Shown here: positions 7,752-16,080 of the stretch, one piece after another
How the letters are laid out: each line of letters begins with the position of its first letter
Numbering within the stretch: position 1 is the stretch's first letter
From: Verrucomicrobiota bacterium
Lineage (GTDB): Bacteria > Verrucomicrobiota > Kiritimatiellia > UBA8416 > JABMPJ01
Reading direction: 5' to 3'
NCBI GenBank assembly: GCA_018648805.1
Contig: JABGQM010000027.1
Coordinates: 1 to 62,771, forward strand
DNA: 62,771 nt
The notes under the pieces: model-generated
What the model was told of the DNA's origin: nothing
Database searches by the model: none
What the model saw: the letters and a program-made list of their open reading frames with translations, nothing else
Position numbers and translations under genes: made by a program

Positions 7752-8744
7752 CTAGTTGTCAAACGCCTCGTCGAACACGCGATCAGACTTTTCGAAGTCG
7801 ATGTTCTGAACGTACTCGCATGATTCCAACGCGCCGTGCTCGCGGTCCATCGCGGCATCTTCCCACTCAACCGATAGCGGGCCCTTGTAATCCAGCACGT
7901 TGAGCGTGCGGATGATGGACTCGAAGTTGACGTCACCACGACCCACGCTGCGGAAATCCCACCCGCGGCCGGGCTGTCCGAAGTTGAGGTGCGAGGCGAG
8001 GATGCCGCTTTCACCGTCGAGCGTTACCGCGCAATCCTTCATGTGGACGTGGTAGATGCGGTTGGGAAACGCCGTGAGGAACTTGACCGGATCGACGCCC
8101 TGCCACTCGAGGTGCGAGGGATCGAAGTTGAAGCCAAAGGCCTTGCGGTTCTTGACCGCAGCCAGGGCACGCCGGGCGGTAACGATGTCGAACGCGATTT
8201 CGGTCGGATGGACCTCCAGGGCGAACTTGACGCCGCACGAATCAAAGACGTCAAGGATCGGGTTCCACAGCTTGGCAAACTGCGTGAATCCATCTTCGAT
8301 CATCTGGTCGCTGGCGGGCGGGAAGCTGTAGAGCATGTGCCAAATCGAGCTTCCGGTAAAACCGTTGACAACCTTGAGGCCCATGTTCTGCGCCGCCTTG
8401 GCCGAGCTCTTCATGGTGCGGACGGCCCATCTGCGTTTCTTGGCCGGATTGCCCGCGCAGTCGGGCGGGGCAAACATGTCTGAGCGGGCATCGTTGTTGA
8501 GGTCGCACACGAGCTGGCCGGCCAAGTGGTGACTGATAGCCCAGCACTTGAGACCGTGGTCCGCCAGAATCTCGTGGCGTTCCTTGCAGTAGCGCTTGCT
8601 GCGTGCCGCCTTGTCGACGTCCATATGGTCGCCCCAGCAGGCGAGTTCGAGGCCATCATAGCCCCAGGCGGCGGCTTTCTTGGCGAGGGTTTCGAGCGGG
8701 AGGTCCGCCCACTGTCCGGTGAATAACGTTACGGGTCTGCTCAT
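7752..8744 (-). CDS. Sugar phosphate isomerase/epimerase-type TIM barrel
   Basis: 330 residues from an ATG preceded by AAAGGAGAT, so the nine extra codons upstream are discarded. It is an AP-endonuclease-2/xylose-isomerase-like barrel with metal ligands at Glu177 ('EVHPTE'), Asp208/His211 ('FDPSH'), His234 ('VHMKD') and Glu293 ('VEWED'). The family includes isomerases, epimerases and, as shown in Bacteroides, eliminases and hydratases that process 3-keto-glycosides. It lies 11 bp downstream of a Gfo/Idh/MocA dehydrogenase in a two-gene operon. That makes an oxidise-then-isomerise or oxidise-then-eliminate pathway likely. There is no signal peptide, so it is cytoplasmic. The substrate is unknown. 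Confidence 0.82.
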   Translation of the reverse strand: MSRPVTLFTGQWADLPLETLAKKAAAWGYDGLELACWGDHMDVDKAARSKRYCKERHEILADHGLKCWAISHHLAGQLVCDLNNDARSDMFAPPDCAGNPAKKRRWAVRTMKSSAKAAQNMGLKVVNGFTGSSIWHMLYSFPPASDQMIEDGFTQFAKLWNPILDVFDSCGVKFALEVHPTEIAFDIVTARRALAAVKNRKAFGFNFDPSHLEWQGVDPVKFLTAFPNRIYHVHMKDCAVTLDGESGILASHLNFGQPGRGWDFRSVGRGDVNFESIIRTLNVLDYKGPLSVEWEDAAMDREHGALESCEYVQNIDFEKSDRVFDEAFDN

Positions 8745-8755
8745 GGGGATCTCCT

Positions 8756-9916
8756 TTAGAGTTTGGTCCATTTAGCGTTCTTGGCCGATGAGGTGACGAC
8801 CGCATCGATGAACTTCATGCCGGCCACACCTTCCTTGATACCGGGGAAGTCCGTGATGAGCGCGGAGGCCTTCGTGCGCGTGGCGCGGGCACGGATCGTG
8901 TCGGCGAAGTTGCAGTAGTTGTTGGCGAAGGCTTCCAGGAAGGCTTCCGGATGACCGAACGGCAGGCGCGTGGCGCGGCCGGCGGCCTCGGACTTCTCGC
9001 CTACATAGTCGTTGCCGCGTTTCCATACCTGGGTCGGGGCGTTGAGGGTGTCGACATGCAGGTAGTTCGGATGTTCCTGATGCCACTCCAGGCTGGCATC
9101 TTCGCCATACACCCAGATGGCCAGGTTGTTTTCCTGTCCGATCGATACCTGGCTGGCATGCAGCAGGCCTTTGGCGCCCTTGTTGAAACGGAGCAGACAG
9201 TTGCCGTCATCGTCGAGGCGGCGTCCCTTGACGAAGGTCGTCAGGTCGGCGGCGATTTCCTTGATGGTCAAGCCGGTAACGTATTCGGCCAGGTTGGCGG
9301 CGTGGGTGCCAATATCCCCCATGCAGCCGGCCGCGCCGCTCTGCTTGGGATCGGTGCGCCACGACGCCTGCTGCGACCCCTGTTTCTCGACCGCGCGGGC
9401 GAGCCAGCCCTGCGGGTACTGGACGACCACCTTGCGGATGGTGCCCAGATCGCCCTGCCGGATCATGTCGCGGGCGAGCTTAACCATGGGATAGGCGGTG
9501 TAGTTGTGCATCAGGCCGAAGACCTTGCGGGATTTCCGCACCACCTCCTGCAGCGCTTTGGCTTCCTTAACGGTGAGCGTCATGGGCTTTTCGCACATGA
9601 CATTGAAGCCCGCTTCGAGGAAGGCTTTGGCAATCGGAAAGTGCGTGTGGTTGGGGGTGCAGATCGACACAAAATCGATCCGCTCATCCTCGGGAAGGGC
9701 CGACTCCCGGGCAATCATCGTGTCGACGTCGTTGTAGACACGCTTCTTGTTGATGCAGAGCTCACGGCCCATCTCGCGGCTCTTCTTGGGCACGATGTCG
9801 AACGCACCGGCCACCAGCTCAATGCCACCGTCCATGCGTGCGGCCTTACGGTGCACATCCCCAATGAAGGCGCCCGGTCCGCCGCCAACCATTCCCATAC
9901 GTAGCTTTCTATCCAT
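8756..9916 (-). CDS. Gfo/Idh/MocA family NAD(P)-dependent oxidoreductase
   Basis: 386 residues from the ATG at 9916, with AGGAG about 8 bp upstream. A Rossmann fold with 'GMVGGGPGAFIGDVH' binds the nucleotide; 'CEKPMTLT' (about 109-115) is the family's EKP motif with the catalytic Lys, and 'GDIGTHAANLAEY' near residue 200 carries the conserved Asp/His. The family oxidises sugar hydroxyls, often at C3, or inositol. It is first in an operon with the isomerase-like protein and divergent from the GH29 fucosidase across a 250-bp spacer. No Tat or Sec signal was seen, so it should act on oligosaccharides in the cytoplasm. Confidence 0.86.
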   Translation of the reverse strand: MDRKLRMGMVGGGPGAFIGDVHRKAARMDGGIELVAGAFDIVPKKSREMGRELCINKKRVYNDVDTMIARESALPEDERIDFVSICTPNHTHFPIAKAFLEAGFNVMCEKPMTLTVKEAKALQEVVRKSRKVFGLMHNYTAYPMVKLARDMIRQGDLGTIRKVVVQYPQGWLARAVEKQGSQQASWRTDPKQSGAAGCMGDIGTHAANLAEYVTGLTIKEIAADLTTFVKGRRLDDDGNCLLRFNKGAKGLLHASQVSIGQENNLAIWVYGEDASLEWHQEHPNYLHVDTLNAPTQVWKRGNDYVGEKSEAAGRATRLPFGHPEAFLEAFANNYCNFADTIRARATRTKASALITDFPGIKEGVAGMKFIDAVVTSSAKNAKWTKL

Positions 9917-10166
9917 GATTAACTCCTGTTGGGTTACTGAAAGAGACTCATCAACCATCCCGCGCCCTGCTCGATCCCCTCACGACCTCCAAGCAGTATC
10001 AAAACTACCGGAACAGGTGAAGCCCGTTTTGTATCGTAGGCTGACAGCATTAGGGCAATTACGCCTTCGCCTTCTTTTCGCTGGCGCGTGCCGGATCTAT
10101 ATGAAGGCAGTTTCGGGTTGAGATGGATCGACCGGTCCGCGTATGGTGACGAAAGGGAGGAACGTG
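9917..10166. promoter_or_regulatory. Divergent promoter region, oxidoreductase / fucosidase
   Basis: A 250-bp spacer between divergently transcribed genes with no gene of its own, so it should carry promoters for both. On the + strand, TTGAGA (10118-10123) and TATGGT (10142-10147) are 18 bp apart. They would leave only a very short leader before the GGGAGG at 10155-10160, so they are a weak candidate. No inverted-repeat operator stood out. Confidence 0.35.
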
Positions 10167-11447
10167 ATGACTGAATTATTGTGTAAACAGGACTATGAGG
10201 CCGCAACCGCGGCGACGAGGGACGAGCGCATGGCGTGGTTCCGTGAAGCGCGTTTCGGAATGTTTGTGCATTTCGGACTCTACGCGATGTATGGACGGAA
10301 TGAATGGGTGTGGGCGCTTGAGAACATCCCCAAGGATGAGTACGAAGCGCGTGCAGACGCGTTCCAGCCGCGTGAAGGATGCCCGCGTGAATGGGCCAAG
10401 CTCGCGAGTGAAGCCGGTATGAAATACATGGTGCTTACGACGAAGCACCATGAGGGGTTCTGCCTGTGGGATACGAAGATGACCGATTGGAATTCGGTCA
10501 AGCGTGGACCAAAACGGGACATCGTGGCTGAATATGTCGAGGCATGCCGCGAGTTCGGCTTGAAGATAGGCTTCTATCACTCGCTGATGGATTGGCATCA
10601 TCCGGATGGTGGCACGTGCGCGTACGATATGGATGCAAGACGCCGCTTTCTGGATTACACTCAGGGATGTGTGCGTGAGCTGATGACGAACTACGGCAAG
10701 ATCGATGTCCTCTGGTACGATGTGCCGGAACCGATGAAGAACTTCGAAGGGTGGGAATCCCTCCAGATGAACCAGATGGTGCGCGAGCTTCAGCCGGGGA
10801 TCATCATCAACAATCGTTCAAGGCTGGATGAAGACCTCGGCACTCCCGAGGGTCACGTTTCGCCGGAAGAACGGGACTGGGAAGCCTGCATGACCTTCAA
10901 CGGGATTTCATGGGGCTATGTGGACTCGAATCAGGCCCTGCCCGACAGCTACAATGTGCGCGGTATTCTTCGTATGCTGCTGACCGCCTGCGGCGCCAAG
11001 GGCAACCTGCTCTTGAATATTGGCCCCACCCCTGACGGCTCTGTGCCCGAGGAAGCGATCAAGCCATTGCAGGATACGGGCAAATGGATCGCCAAGCATG
11101 CAGAGGTCGTTTACCCCGTGAGTGATCGTTGGCGAACAGGACAGCTGGGGGGCTGGGTCAACGCCACGAGGCGCGGCAACAAGATGTATGTCTGGACCAA
11201 GATCTGGCCGCACGAACCGGCTGGGCTGGGCGGCATCATGACGCCACTCAAGTCCGCCTGCCTGCTGCCTGACAGGACGCCCCTCACATTTGAGCAGGCT
11301 AATCAAAGAATCCTTTTGACGAATCTTCCAAAGGAGTGTCCTGACAAGATTGCCAACATGGCGATCATCGAGCTCGAGTTCGATGAACCGCCTGTTCACA
11401 AGGGGTGCAGCAGGCAGCCTGCTTTGCACGGCGGGAAGCAACACTAG
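10167..11447 (+). CDS. GH29 alpha-L-fucosidase
   Basis: 426 residues from the ATG at 10167, which follows GGGAGG. Typical GH29 features: 'FGMFVHFGLYAM' near the N-terminus, 'MVLTTKHHEGFCLWDT', and the nucleophile Asp at about 185 in 'KIDVLWYDVP'. A short C-terminal beta domain follows, as is usual for the family, and 'NLLLNIGPTPDG' is the conserved segment before it. It releases alpha-linked L-fucose with retention. No signal peptide is present, so it acts inside the cell on imported oligosaccharides. It is the only + strand gene of the catabolic region and is convergent, 1 bp apart, with the next gene. Confidence 0.92.
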   Translation: MTELLCKQDYEAATAATRDERMAWFREARFGMFVHFGLYAMYGRNEWVWALENIPKDEYEARADAFQPREGCPREWAKLASEAGMKYMVLTTKHHEGFCLWDTKMTDWNSVKRGPKRDIVAEYVEACREFGLKIGFYHSLMDWHHPDGGTCAYDMDARRRFLDYTQGCVRELMTNYGKIDVLWYDVPEPMKNFEGWESLQMNQMVRELQPGIIINNRSRLDEDLGTPEGHVSPEERDWEACMTFNGISWGYVDSNQALPDSYNVRGILRMLLTACGAKGNLLLNIGPTPDGSVPEEAIKPLQDTGKWIAKHAEVVYPVSDRWRTGQLGGWVNATRRGNKMYVWTKIWPHEPAGLGGIMTPLKSACLLPDRTPLTFEQANQRILLTNLPKECPDKIANMAIIELEFDEPPVHKGCSRQPALHGGKQH

Positions 11448-11448
11448 A

Positions 11449-12597
11449 TCACCCGGCAAGCCGGTCGACAAAGTCGATCAAGACGCACATGGCCGGGGAG
11501 TAGTCCCGGGTCTTGCACTGGGTGAACTCGCCCGTCCAGGGGTTTAGCTGCTGCATGAAATCGGGGCAGGCCACGATCGCCTCGACCCAGCGCGTCATCA
11601 GGTGCCGCAAGTCCTCCGACTTGCCGTAATGCCCGAACCAGCGTGGTGCACGCAGTGCGGTCAGCGCCTGTGACGCCCCACCCCAGGAGTTGATCGGCAG
11701 CCGCTTAATGAAGGCCGGATCGTCGGCCGCAATCGAGGGTAGCGGATAAGGCGTCCAAAAGGCGTCGGGATTCTTGATGTGCCGTTCGTAGATGCGGTCG
11801 AACATGGCTTGGTCGACCACGTGCTCACTGAAGACGCGCGTGAGCACATCGCCCCGGATGCGAATGAAATCACCATCCGCGTCCACATCATAGAAGCACT
11901 CATCCTCAGGATCGAAACAGTGCTTGATGATGAGTTGGCGGATGGACTCCGCCTTCGCGCGCCACATCTCCGCCTCGTCGGACTTGCCAAGCCGCTCCGC
12001 CATAGTGGCTAGTGCAACCCGACCGCCATAGACGGTTGCTGACAGGTCCGGCGCGAGGTACGGCAGCTTCCCCGCGTCTGGACAGATGGCAGCATCCTTG
12101 TCGAGGCATTCATGTGGCAATCCCTCCAGTCGAGGGCTGCCGTCATGGCCCGTGTCGAATTGGCAGAAGAGCTCACAAAGGCCCGTCCCTTGAGTGTTCC
12201 GGTTTCGGGCCAGCCACTCATCCCAGCGTGAGCAGGCGTTGTAGGCCGTTTCCAAAAAGGCTTCATCGCCTATCAGGTCGGCCGTTTCCAAAGCCGTCGC
12301 CGCAATCGGCACCACCATCTGGATCTGCGCGGTGCTGAGGCCGTGGGCACTCACGATACAAGGCAGATAGCCATCCTCGCGCTGATTCTGAAAGAAAGCA
12401 TCATGCGTGGCGCGGGCCACCGCCGGGGCATGTTTTCCGTAGACCACCGATTCAAGCGGGGCGCACTCCAGCCAGATCCCCTGGTAGCAGCCTCCCTCGA
12501 ACAAAACGGGGTCATCGTAGCCAGGGATCTGCTTACAGTTGGCCGCCAAACCAGCCAGGGCCTCGGCGTATCGCTTCGCTATCGCATCCCGGTTCAT
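11449..12597 (-). CDS. (alpha/alpha)6 glycosidase, MGH1/GH63-like
   Basis: 382 residues with no signal peptide. The barrel shows 'ECAPLESVVYGKHAPAVA', 'QREDGYLPCIV' and a C-terminal 'NSWGGASQALTALRAPRW' with 'LNPWTGEF', a pattern shared with the MGH1-like/GH63/GH37 clan of inverting six-hairpin glycosidases. It is 5 bp downstream of a GH4 gene, so it is in the same operon. It probably trims a terminal sugar from an imported oligosaccharide. The specific linkage cannot be read from sequence. Confidence 0.68.
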   Translation of the reverse strand: MNRDAIAKRYAEALAGLAANCKQIPGYDDPVLFEGGCYQGIWLECAPLESVVYGKHAPAVARATHDAFFQNQREDGYLPCIVSAHGLSTAQIQMVVPIAATALETADLIGDEAFLETAYNACSRWDEWLARNRNTQGTGLCELFCQFDTGHDGSPRLEGLPHECLDKDAAICPDAGKLPYLAPDLSATVYGGRVALATMAERLGKSDEAEMWRAKAESIRQLIIKHCFDPEDECFYDVDADGDFIRIRGDVLTRVFSEHVVDQAMFDRIYERHIKNPDAFWTPYPLPSIAADDPAFIKRLPINSWGGASQALTALRAPRWFGHYGKSEDLRHLMTRWVEAIVACPDFMQQLNPWTGEFTQCKTRDYSPAMCVLIDFVDRLAG

Positions 12598-12602
12598 CCC
12601 GA

Positions 12603-14051
12603 TTACTTGAATCCTTTGAGAAAGCGTTTCTCGGCTGTGAAGAGCCGCTGGGTCATTTCTTTGATCTGCGCCGGACTACACATGGCCGCCGTTAGCGGAT
12701 CAAGCATCAGCGCCTGGGCGGCGAGCTCCTTGCTCTTCTCGATGGCCGCCTCGGCCGCCAGATCGAACATCGACATGTTGCTCCGGCATATACCGGCCAT
12801 CTGCCGAGGCAGGTCGCCATAGACCGTCGGGTTAATACCGTTCCTATCGATCATGCAGGCCACCTCGACGCAGCCGTCGTGTGGCAAGTTACCGATAATC
12901 GGACCCGCACTGCCCTTCTTATTCATCACGTTGCCGTAGATGCGATAGGGAGCATCCTTCTGATGCGCCTCAATGATCCAGGATGCGTATTCCCACGAAC
13001 GCCCCCACCCTGACTTCCGCTGCTCGTCGATCGAGCGCTTGCCGCTAATGACGTCGGCGCGTGTTTCATCTACATTCTTTCGCCACCCAGGCCAGTAATC
13101 TGCGTAGTGGGAGGTCTTCCCGCCGTAAGCGCCGCCGAGGTACTTCTTCATCTCCTTCTTGTGAGTCCGATAGTAAGGCACGTATTCACTGAGGTGGCCG
13201 GATGATTCAGTAATGAAGGCCCCAAAATGCAGCATCATATCTTTGCGCACCAGATCCGCAGCATCCTTGGGGTTGGAAGGCGTGCGGGCGAGATCCTGCC
13301 TCGCGAGCTTCATGAGCTTTGGATAGAGATCCTTCCCCTTGCGCTCCAGCTTGGTGAACCATGCCAGATGGTTGATGCCCGCGCACTCCCAGTCCATCTC
13401 GGCATAGTCCACACCCGCGCGCCGCGCCAGCAGGTGGCTGGTGCCCTGCACCGAGTGGCACAGCCCGACAACCTGCATCGAGCTCGTACGTCCGGCAGCG
13501 AGGCATAGCATATTCATCGGATTGGTGTAGTTCAGCACCAGTGCGTTCGGACACAGCTCCTCGGCATCCTTGAGTACTTCCAGGAAGACAGGAATCGTCC
13601 GCAACCCCTTAAACAGACCCCCTGGACCGATGGTGTCCCCAATGCACTGGGCAACGCCATACTCCAGGGGGATATCGTTATCCAAGCGCACACATTGCGG
13701 GCCGGAGACCTCTATACAGCTGACAATGTAATCGGTTCCCTTGAGCACATCGCGACGCTCAGTGCTGGCGGTGACCTTCCACTCGCTCTTCCCAAGCGTA
13801 TCCAGCAGTATGTGGATAAACTTGACCATGGCGCCAAGACGCTTGCGGTCAATATCGACCAGACAGATCTCGCCAGGCTCGTTACCCACGATCTGAACCA
13901 CATCACTCACCAGACGTGGCGTAAACCCGCTGCCGGCTCCAAGCATGGTAAGCTTCATAGGCCCGCGCATGTCGCCATCCAGACTCTTTTGAGAATCTGC
14001 GTCCTTCGTATGAGCATAATGTCCCTGCTTATCAATTTTCTTCTTTGTCAT
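12603..14051 (-). CDS. GH4 NAD-dependent glycosidase
   Basis: 482 residues from the ATG at 14051 with AAGGA upstream; the longer frame adds 21 unneeded codons. The GH4 signature is clear: 'MLGAGSGFTPRLV' (NAD site), 'NYTNPMNMLCLA', 'GLCHSVQGTSHLL', 'CAGINHLAW' (Cys and His for Mn2+) and 'SSGHLSEYVPYY'. GH4 enzymes cleave by transient oxidation at C3 and elimination, using NAD+ and Mn2+ in the cytoplasm. The Cys/Asn metal site and the length resemble alpha-galactosidase/galacturonidase branches and not the 6-phospho branch. A second GH4 lies at 46.6 kb. The first ~30 residues are a basic, hydrophilic extension. Confidence 0.88.
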   Translation of the reverse strand: MTKKKIDKQGHYAHTKDADSQKSLDGDMRGPMKLTMLGAGSGFTPRLVSDVVQIVGNEPGEICLVDIDRKRLGAMVKFIHILLDTLGKSEWKVTASTERRDVLKGTDYIVSCIEVSGPQCVRLDNDIPLEYGVAQCIGDTIGPGGLFKGLRTIPVFLEVLKDAEELCPNALVLNYTNPMNMLCLAAGRTSSMQVVGLCHSVQGTSHLLARRAGVDYAEMDWECAGINHLAWFTKLERKGKDLYPKLMKLARQDLARTPSNPKDAADLVRKDMMLHFGAFITESSGHLSEYVPYYRTHKKEMKKYLGGAYGGKTSHYADYWPGWRKNVDETRADVISGKRSIDEQRKSGWGRSWEYASWIIEAHQKDAPYRIYGNVMNKKGSAGPIIGNLPHDGCVEVACMIDRNGINPTVYGDLPRQMAGICRSNMSMFDLAAEAAIEKSKELAAQALMLDPLTAAMCSPAQIKEMTQRLFTAEKRFLKGFK

Positions 14052-14133
14052 GTCGAAATCCTTCTTAGTGCTGCTGCGTCTATCTTCGCATCTTCCATGC
14101 ATTCCAACTCTCACATCTCACATCAACAGATGG

Positions 14134-15981
14134 TCATCCCGCCTTCTCGCCCCGCTCCATCACACTGATCAGTCCCAGCAATCCGCCCCAGTGATAGAAC
14201 GCATCGCTGTTCTGCTTGTCGGTGCCGCAACCCATGCCGGTGTCGCCGCAGTAGTTCTCGTGGACATGCCCGTGCTCACGCCACTCCTTGAGCAGCAGGG
14301 CTTCGGACTTCTCCACCAAAGCCTTGCGGGCCTTGGGCAGGTCATACTTGCGGATGCCCAGATAGACCAGGAAGTTCTGCGGCGCCCAGATGCGGCCGCG
14401 CCAGTAATCCTGCTCCGGGTACATGGGGTCGTTGCGCGCGATCGAGGGCAGGATCCAATCGCCCCAGAACTCCTCTTCGTTGAAGAAGTGCTCGTCGATC
14501 ATGCGCTGCGCCTGCGCCTGGGTGGCCACCTCGGCCAGCAGCGGATAGAAGTGCGTGGGCGAGTAGCGGTGCTGAAACTCGCCACTATCGAGGTGCTTGT
14601 TGAGGAAGAGGCCGGTCTCCTCGCACCAGAGCGTCTTGAGACGTGCCGAGTACTTATCGGCACGCTGATTGATTTCTTCAATAACGTCGTCGCGGCCGAT
14701 GCGCCGGGCCAGATCAGCCAATGCTTTGCAGTCGGCGATGTAGAAGGACATCAGCCCCACATCCGCGAGTGCCATCAGGTTCCGTTCCTTGTCGTAGCCG
14801 ACCTCCTTGTACATGGGCGAATTGTCCAAGCCGGATTCGAGCATGGAGGCGAACTTGGTATTGAGCACCACCGTCTCGAGAATATGACCGATTTTCGCCT
14901 CATAGGGGTTGGAGCCCCAGCAGAGGTACCCATCCCAGTCACGGTACTCCGCGTACCAACGGTTCCAGCCCAGCAGAAGATCGAAGAGCCTCTCGGCCAG
15001 AACGGTTTCGCCATGCATGTCGCACAGGGCTCGTACCGTGATAGACCCCACCGGGGGCTGGGACCGGTCGTGCGTCTTGAGCCCGTTGGCGCGAGTCATG
15101 CCGGGGATCATCCCTTTGTCGGTAGCCAGCTCGGTGATGGCGCAGGCATTGGAGTAGGCCAGCTCCTTGTTCTCGAGCCCAGCCATCCAGGCGGCAAAGT
15201 AGGTATCCCAATCGAAGAGCACCCAGCCGCCGTTGTCACAGCTCCAGATGCGGCTGACAGGCGAGATCACCCGGTCACGGAACGGATCATAGATGGTATC
15301 CCAGGCCAGGCAGATCTGCATCGCATCGTAGAGCTCCTGCTGCTTGGCATCCCCTCGGTCACGACTGGCAAGGTAGGCGGCCTTCCTATTCTCAACGATC
15401 AACTCGGCGTCAGCCAACCGGTCCGGATTCGTGACAACACAGATCGTGCCATTGAGAGGAAGCATCAGGTAAGGACCTCTCATCTCTGTAACAGGTTCCT
15501 CGCGCAGTTCCCCGGAAACGGCGACCGTGACAGTGACCTCATCGTTCTGGACGAGGAGAGAGTCCCCTACCCGCTTTGCATAGCCGGGACGGCCCCAGAG
15601 CACGCCGGCCTCAACGGTCAGACACGCGCTCTTGAGCTGTGCGTTCAGCGGTGTTATGACCGCGAACCACTCCCCGTCGTCTACAGCCGTCTCGATCCGC
15701 ACCTTGACCCCGTCCCACTCCAACTCCAGCGAGGTAAAGGAGCCGTCGTAAGCATGGGGCCCCGGGAGAATACTCTCCACGTCACTGGGCCCGGCCGTCC
15801 CGGATTTCCGGCTCTTATCGCGACGACCAATCAACGCCTCGCGCAAACAGTGACCACTGTGGTAGCTCTTGATGCCCAGTGATATCGCAAATCCCTCGGG
15901 TAGATGCACGTGTGACAACACGCTTCTTGTGTTCCAGGTGCTCCAACCGGTACCCAGCTTCACTACACGCTCTTCACTCAC
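14134..15981 (-). CDS. Trehalase-like / MGH1-type six-hairpin glycosidase
   Basis: 615 residues from a GTG with AAGGAGAG 6 bp upstream. An N-terminal beta-sandwich (about 1-210) precedes an (alpha/alpha)6 barrel with 'SCDNGGWVLFDWDTYFAAWM', 'GMIPGMTRANGLKTHDRSQPP' and 'YWRGRIWAPQNFLVY'. That arrangement is known in the GH37/GH63/MGH1 group. 'PPVGSITV' and 'FWGDWILPSIARNDP' supply candidate acid/base residues. No signal peptide. It lies between GH38 and GH4 genes in the same direction and is likely to act on an imported oligosaccharide. Confidence 0.75.
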   Translation of the reverse strand: MSEERVVKLGTGWSTWNTRSVLSHVHLPEGFAISLGIKSYHSGHCLREALIGRRDKSRKSGTAGPSDVESILPGPHAYDGSFTSLELEWDGVKVRIETAVDDGEWFAVITPLNAQLKSACLTVEAGVLWGRPGYAKRVGDSLLVQNDEVTVTVAVSGELREEPVTEMRGPYLMLPLNGTICVVTNPDRLADAELIVENRKAAYLASRDRGDAKQQELYDAMQICLAWDTIYDPFRDRVISPVSRIWSCDNGGWVLFDWDTYFAAWMAGLENKELAYSNACAITELATDKGMIPGMTRANGLKTHDRSQPPVGSITVRALCDMHGETVLAERLFDLLLGWNRWYAEYRDWDGYLCWGSNPYEAKIGHILETVVLNTKFASMLESGLDNSPMYKEVGYDKERNLMALADVGLMSFYIADCKALADLARRIGRDDVIEEINQRADKYSARLKTLWCEETGLFLNKHLDSGEFQHRYSPTHFYPLLAEVATQAQAQRMIDEHFFNEEEFWGDWILPSIARNDPMYPEQDYWRGRIWAPQNFLVYLGIRKYDLPKARKALVEKSEALLLKEWREHGHVHENYCGDTGMGCGTDKQNSDAFYHWGGLLGLISVMERGEKAG

Positions 15982-16080
15982 AAAGCTCTCCTTGTTTACC
16001 TGCGCCCAAAACCCTAGCTCAGCAGGGGCACTTGTTCCCCGAATCCCCCGAATCTCCCCCGAATCTCCCCTCCCTCACCC
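15982..16080. repeat. REP-like hairpin plus tandem CCCCCGAATCT tract
   Basis: The gap after the GH38 stop holds 'tagctcagcagggg', a short GGGG...CCCC hairpin (about 16024-16040), then repeats of the 11-mer CCCCCGAATCT. The same arrangement recurs at 29231-29340 just upstream of a RAYT transposase and, in partial form, inside the second RAYT gene. This points to a REP-type sequence mobilised by those transposases. Confidence 0.6.

Noticed and set aside
14050..15882. A 610-codon + strand ORF opposite the trehalase-like gene, and similar long + strand ORFs at 8951-9904, 17419-18498 and 44250-45824
   Set aside because: They are antisense shadows of clearly homologous minus-strand genes in GC-rich sequence, with no recognisable domains and no RBS.
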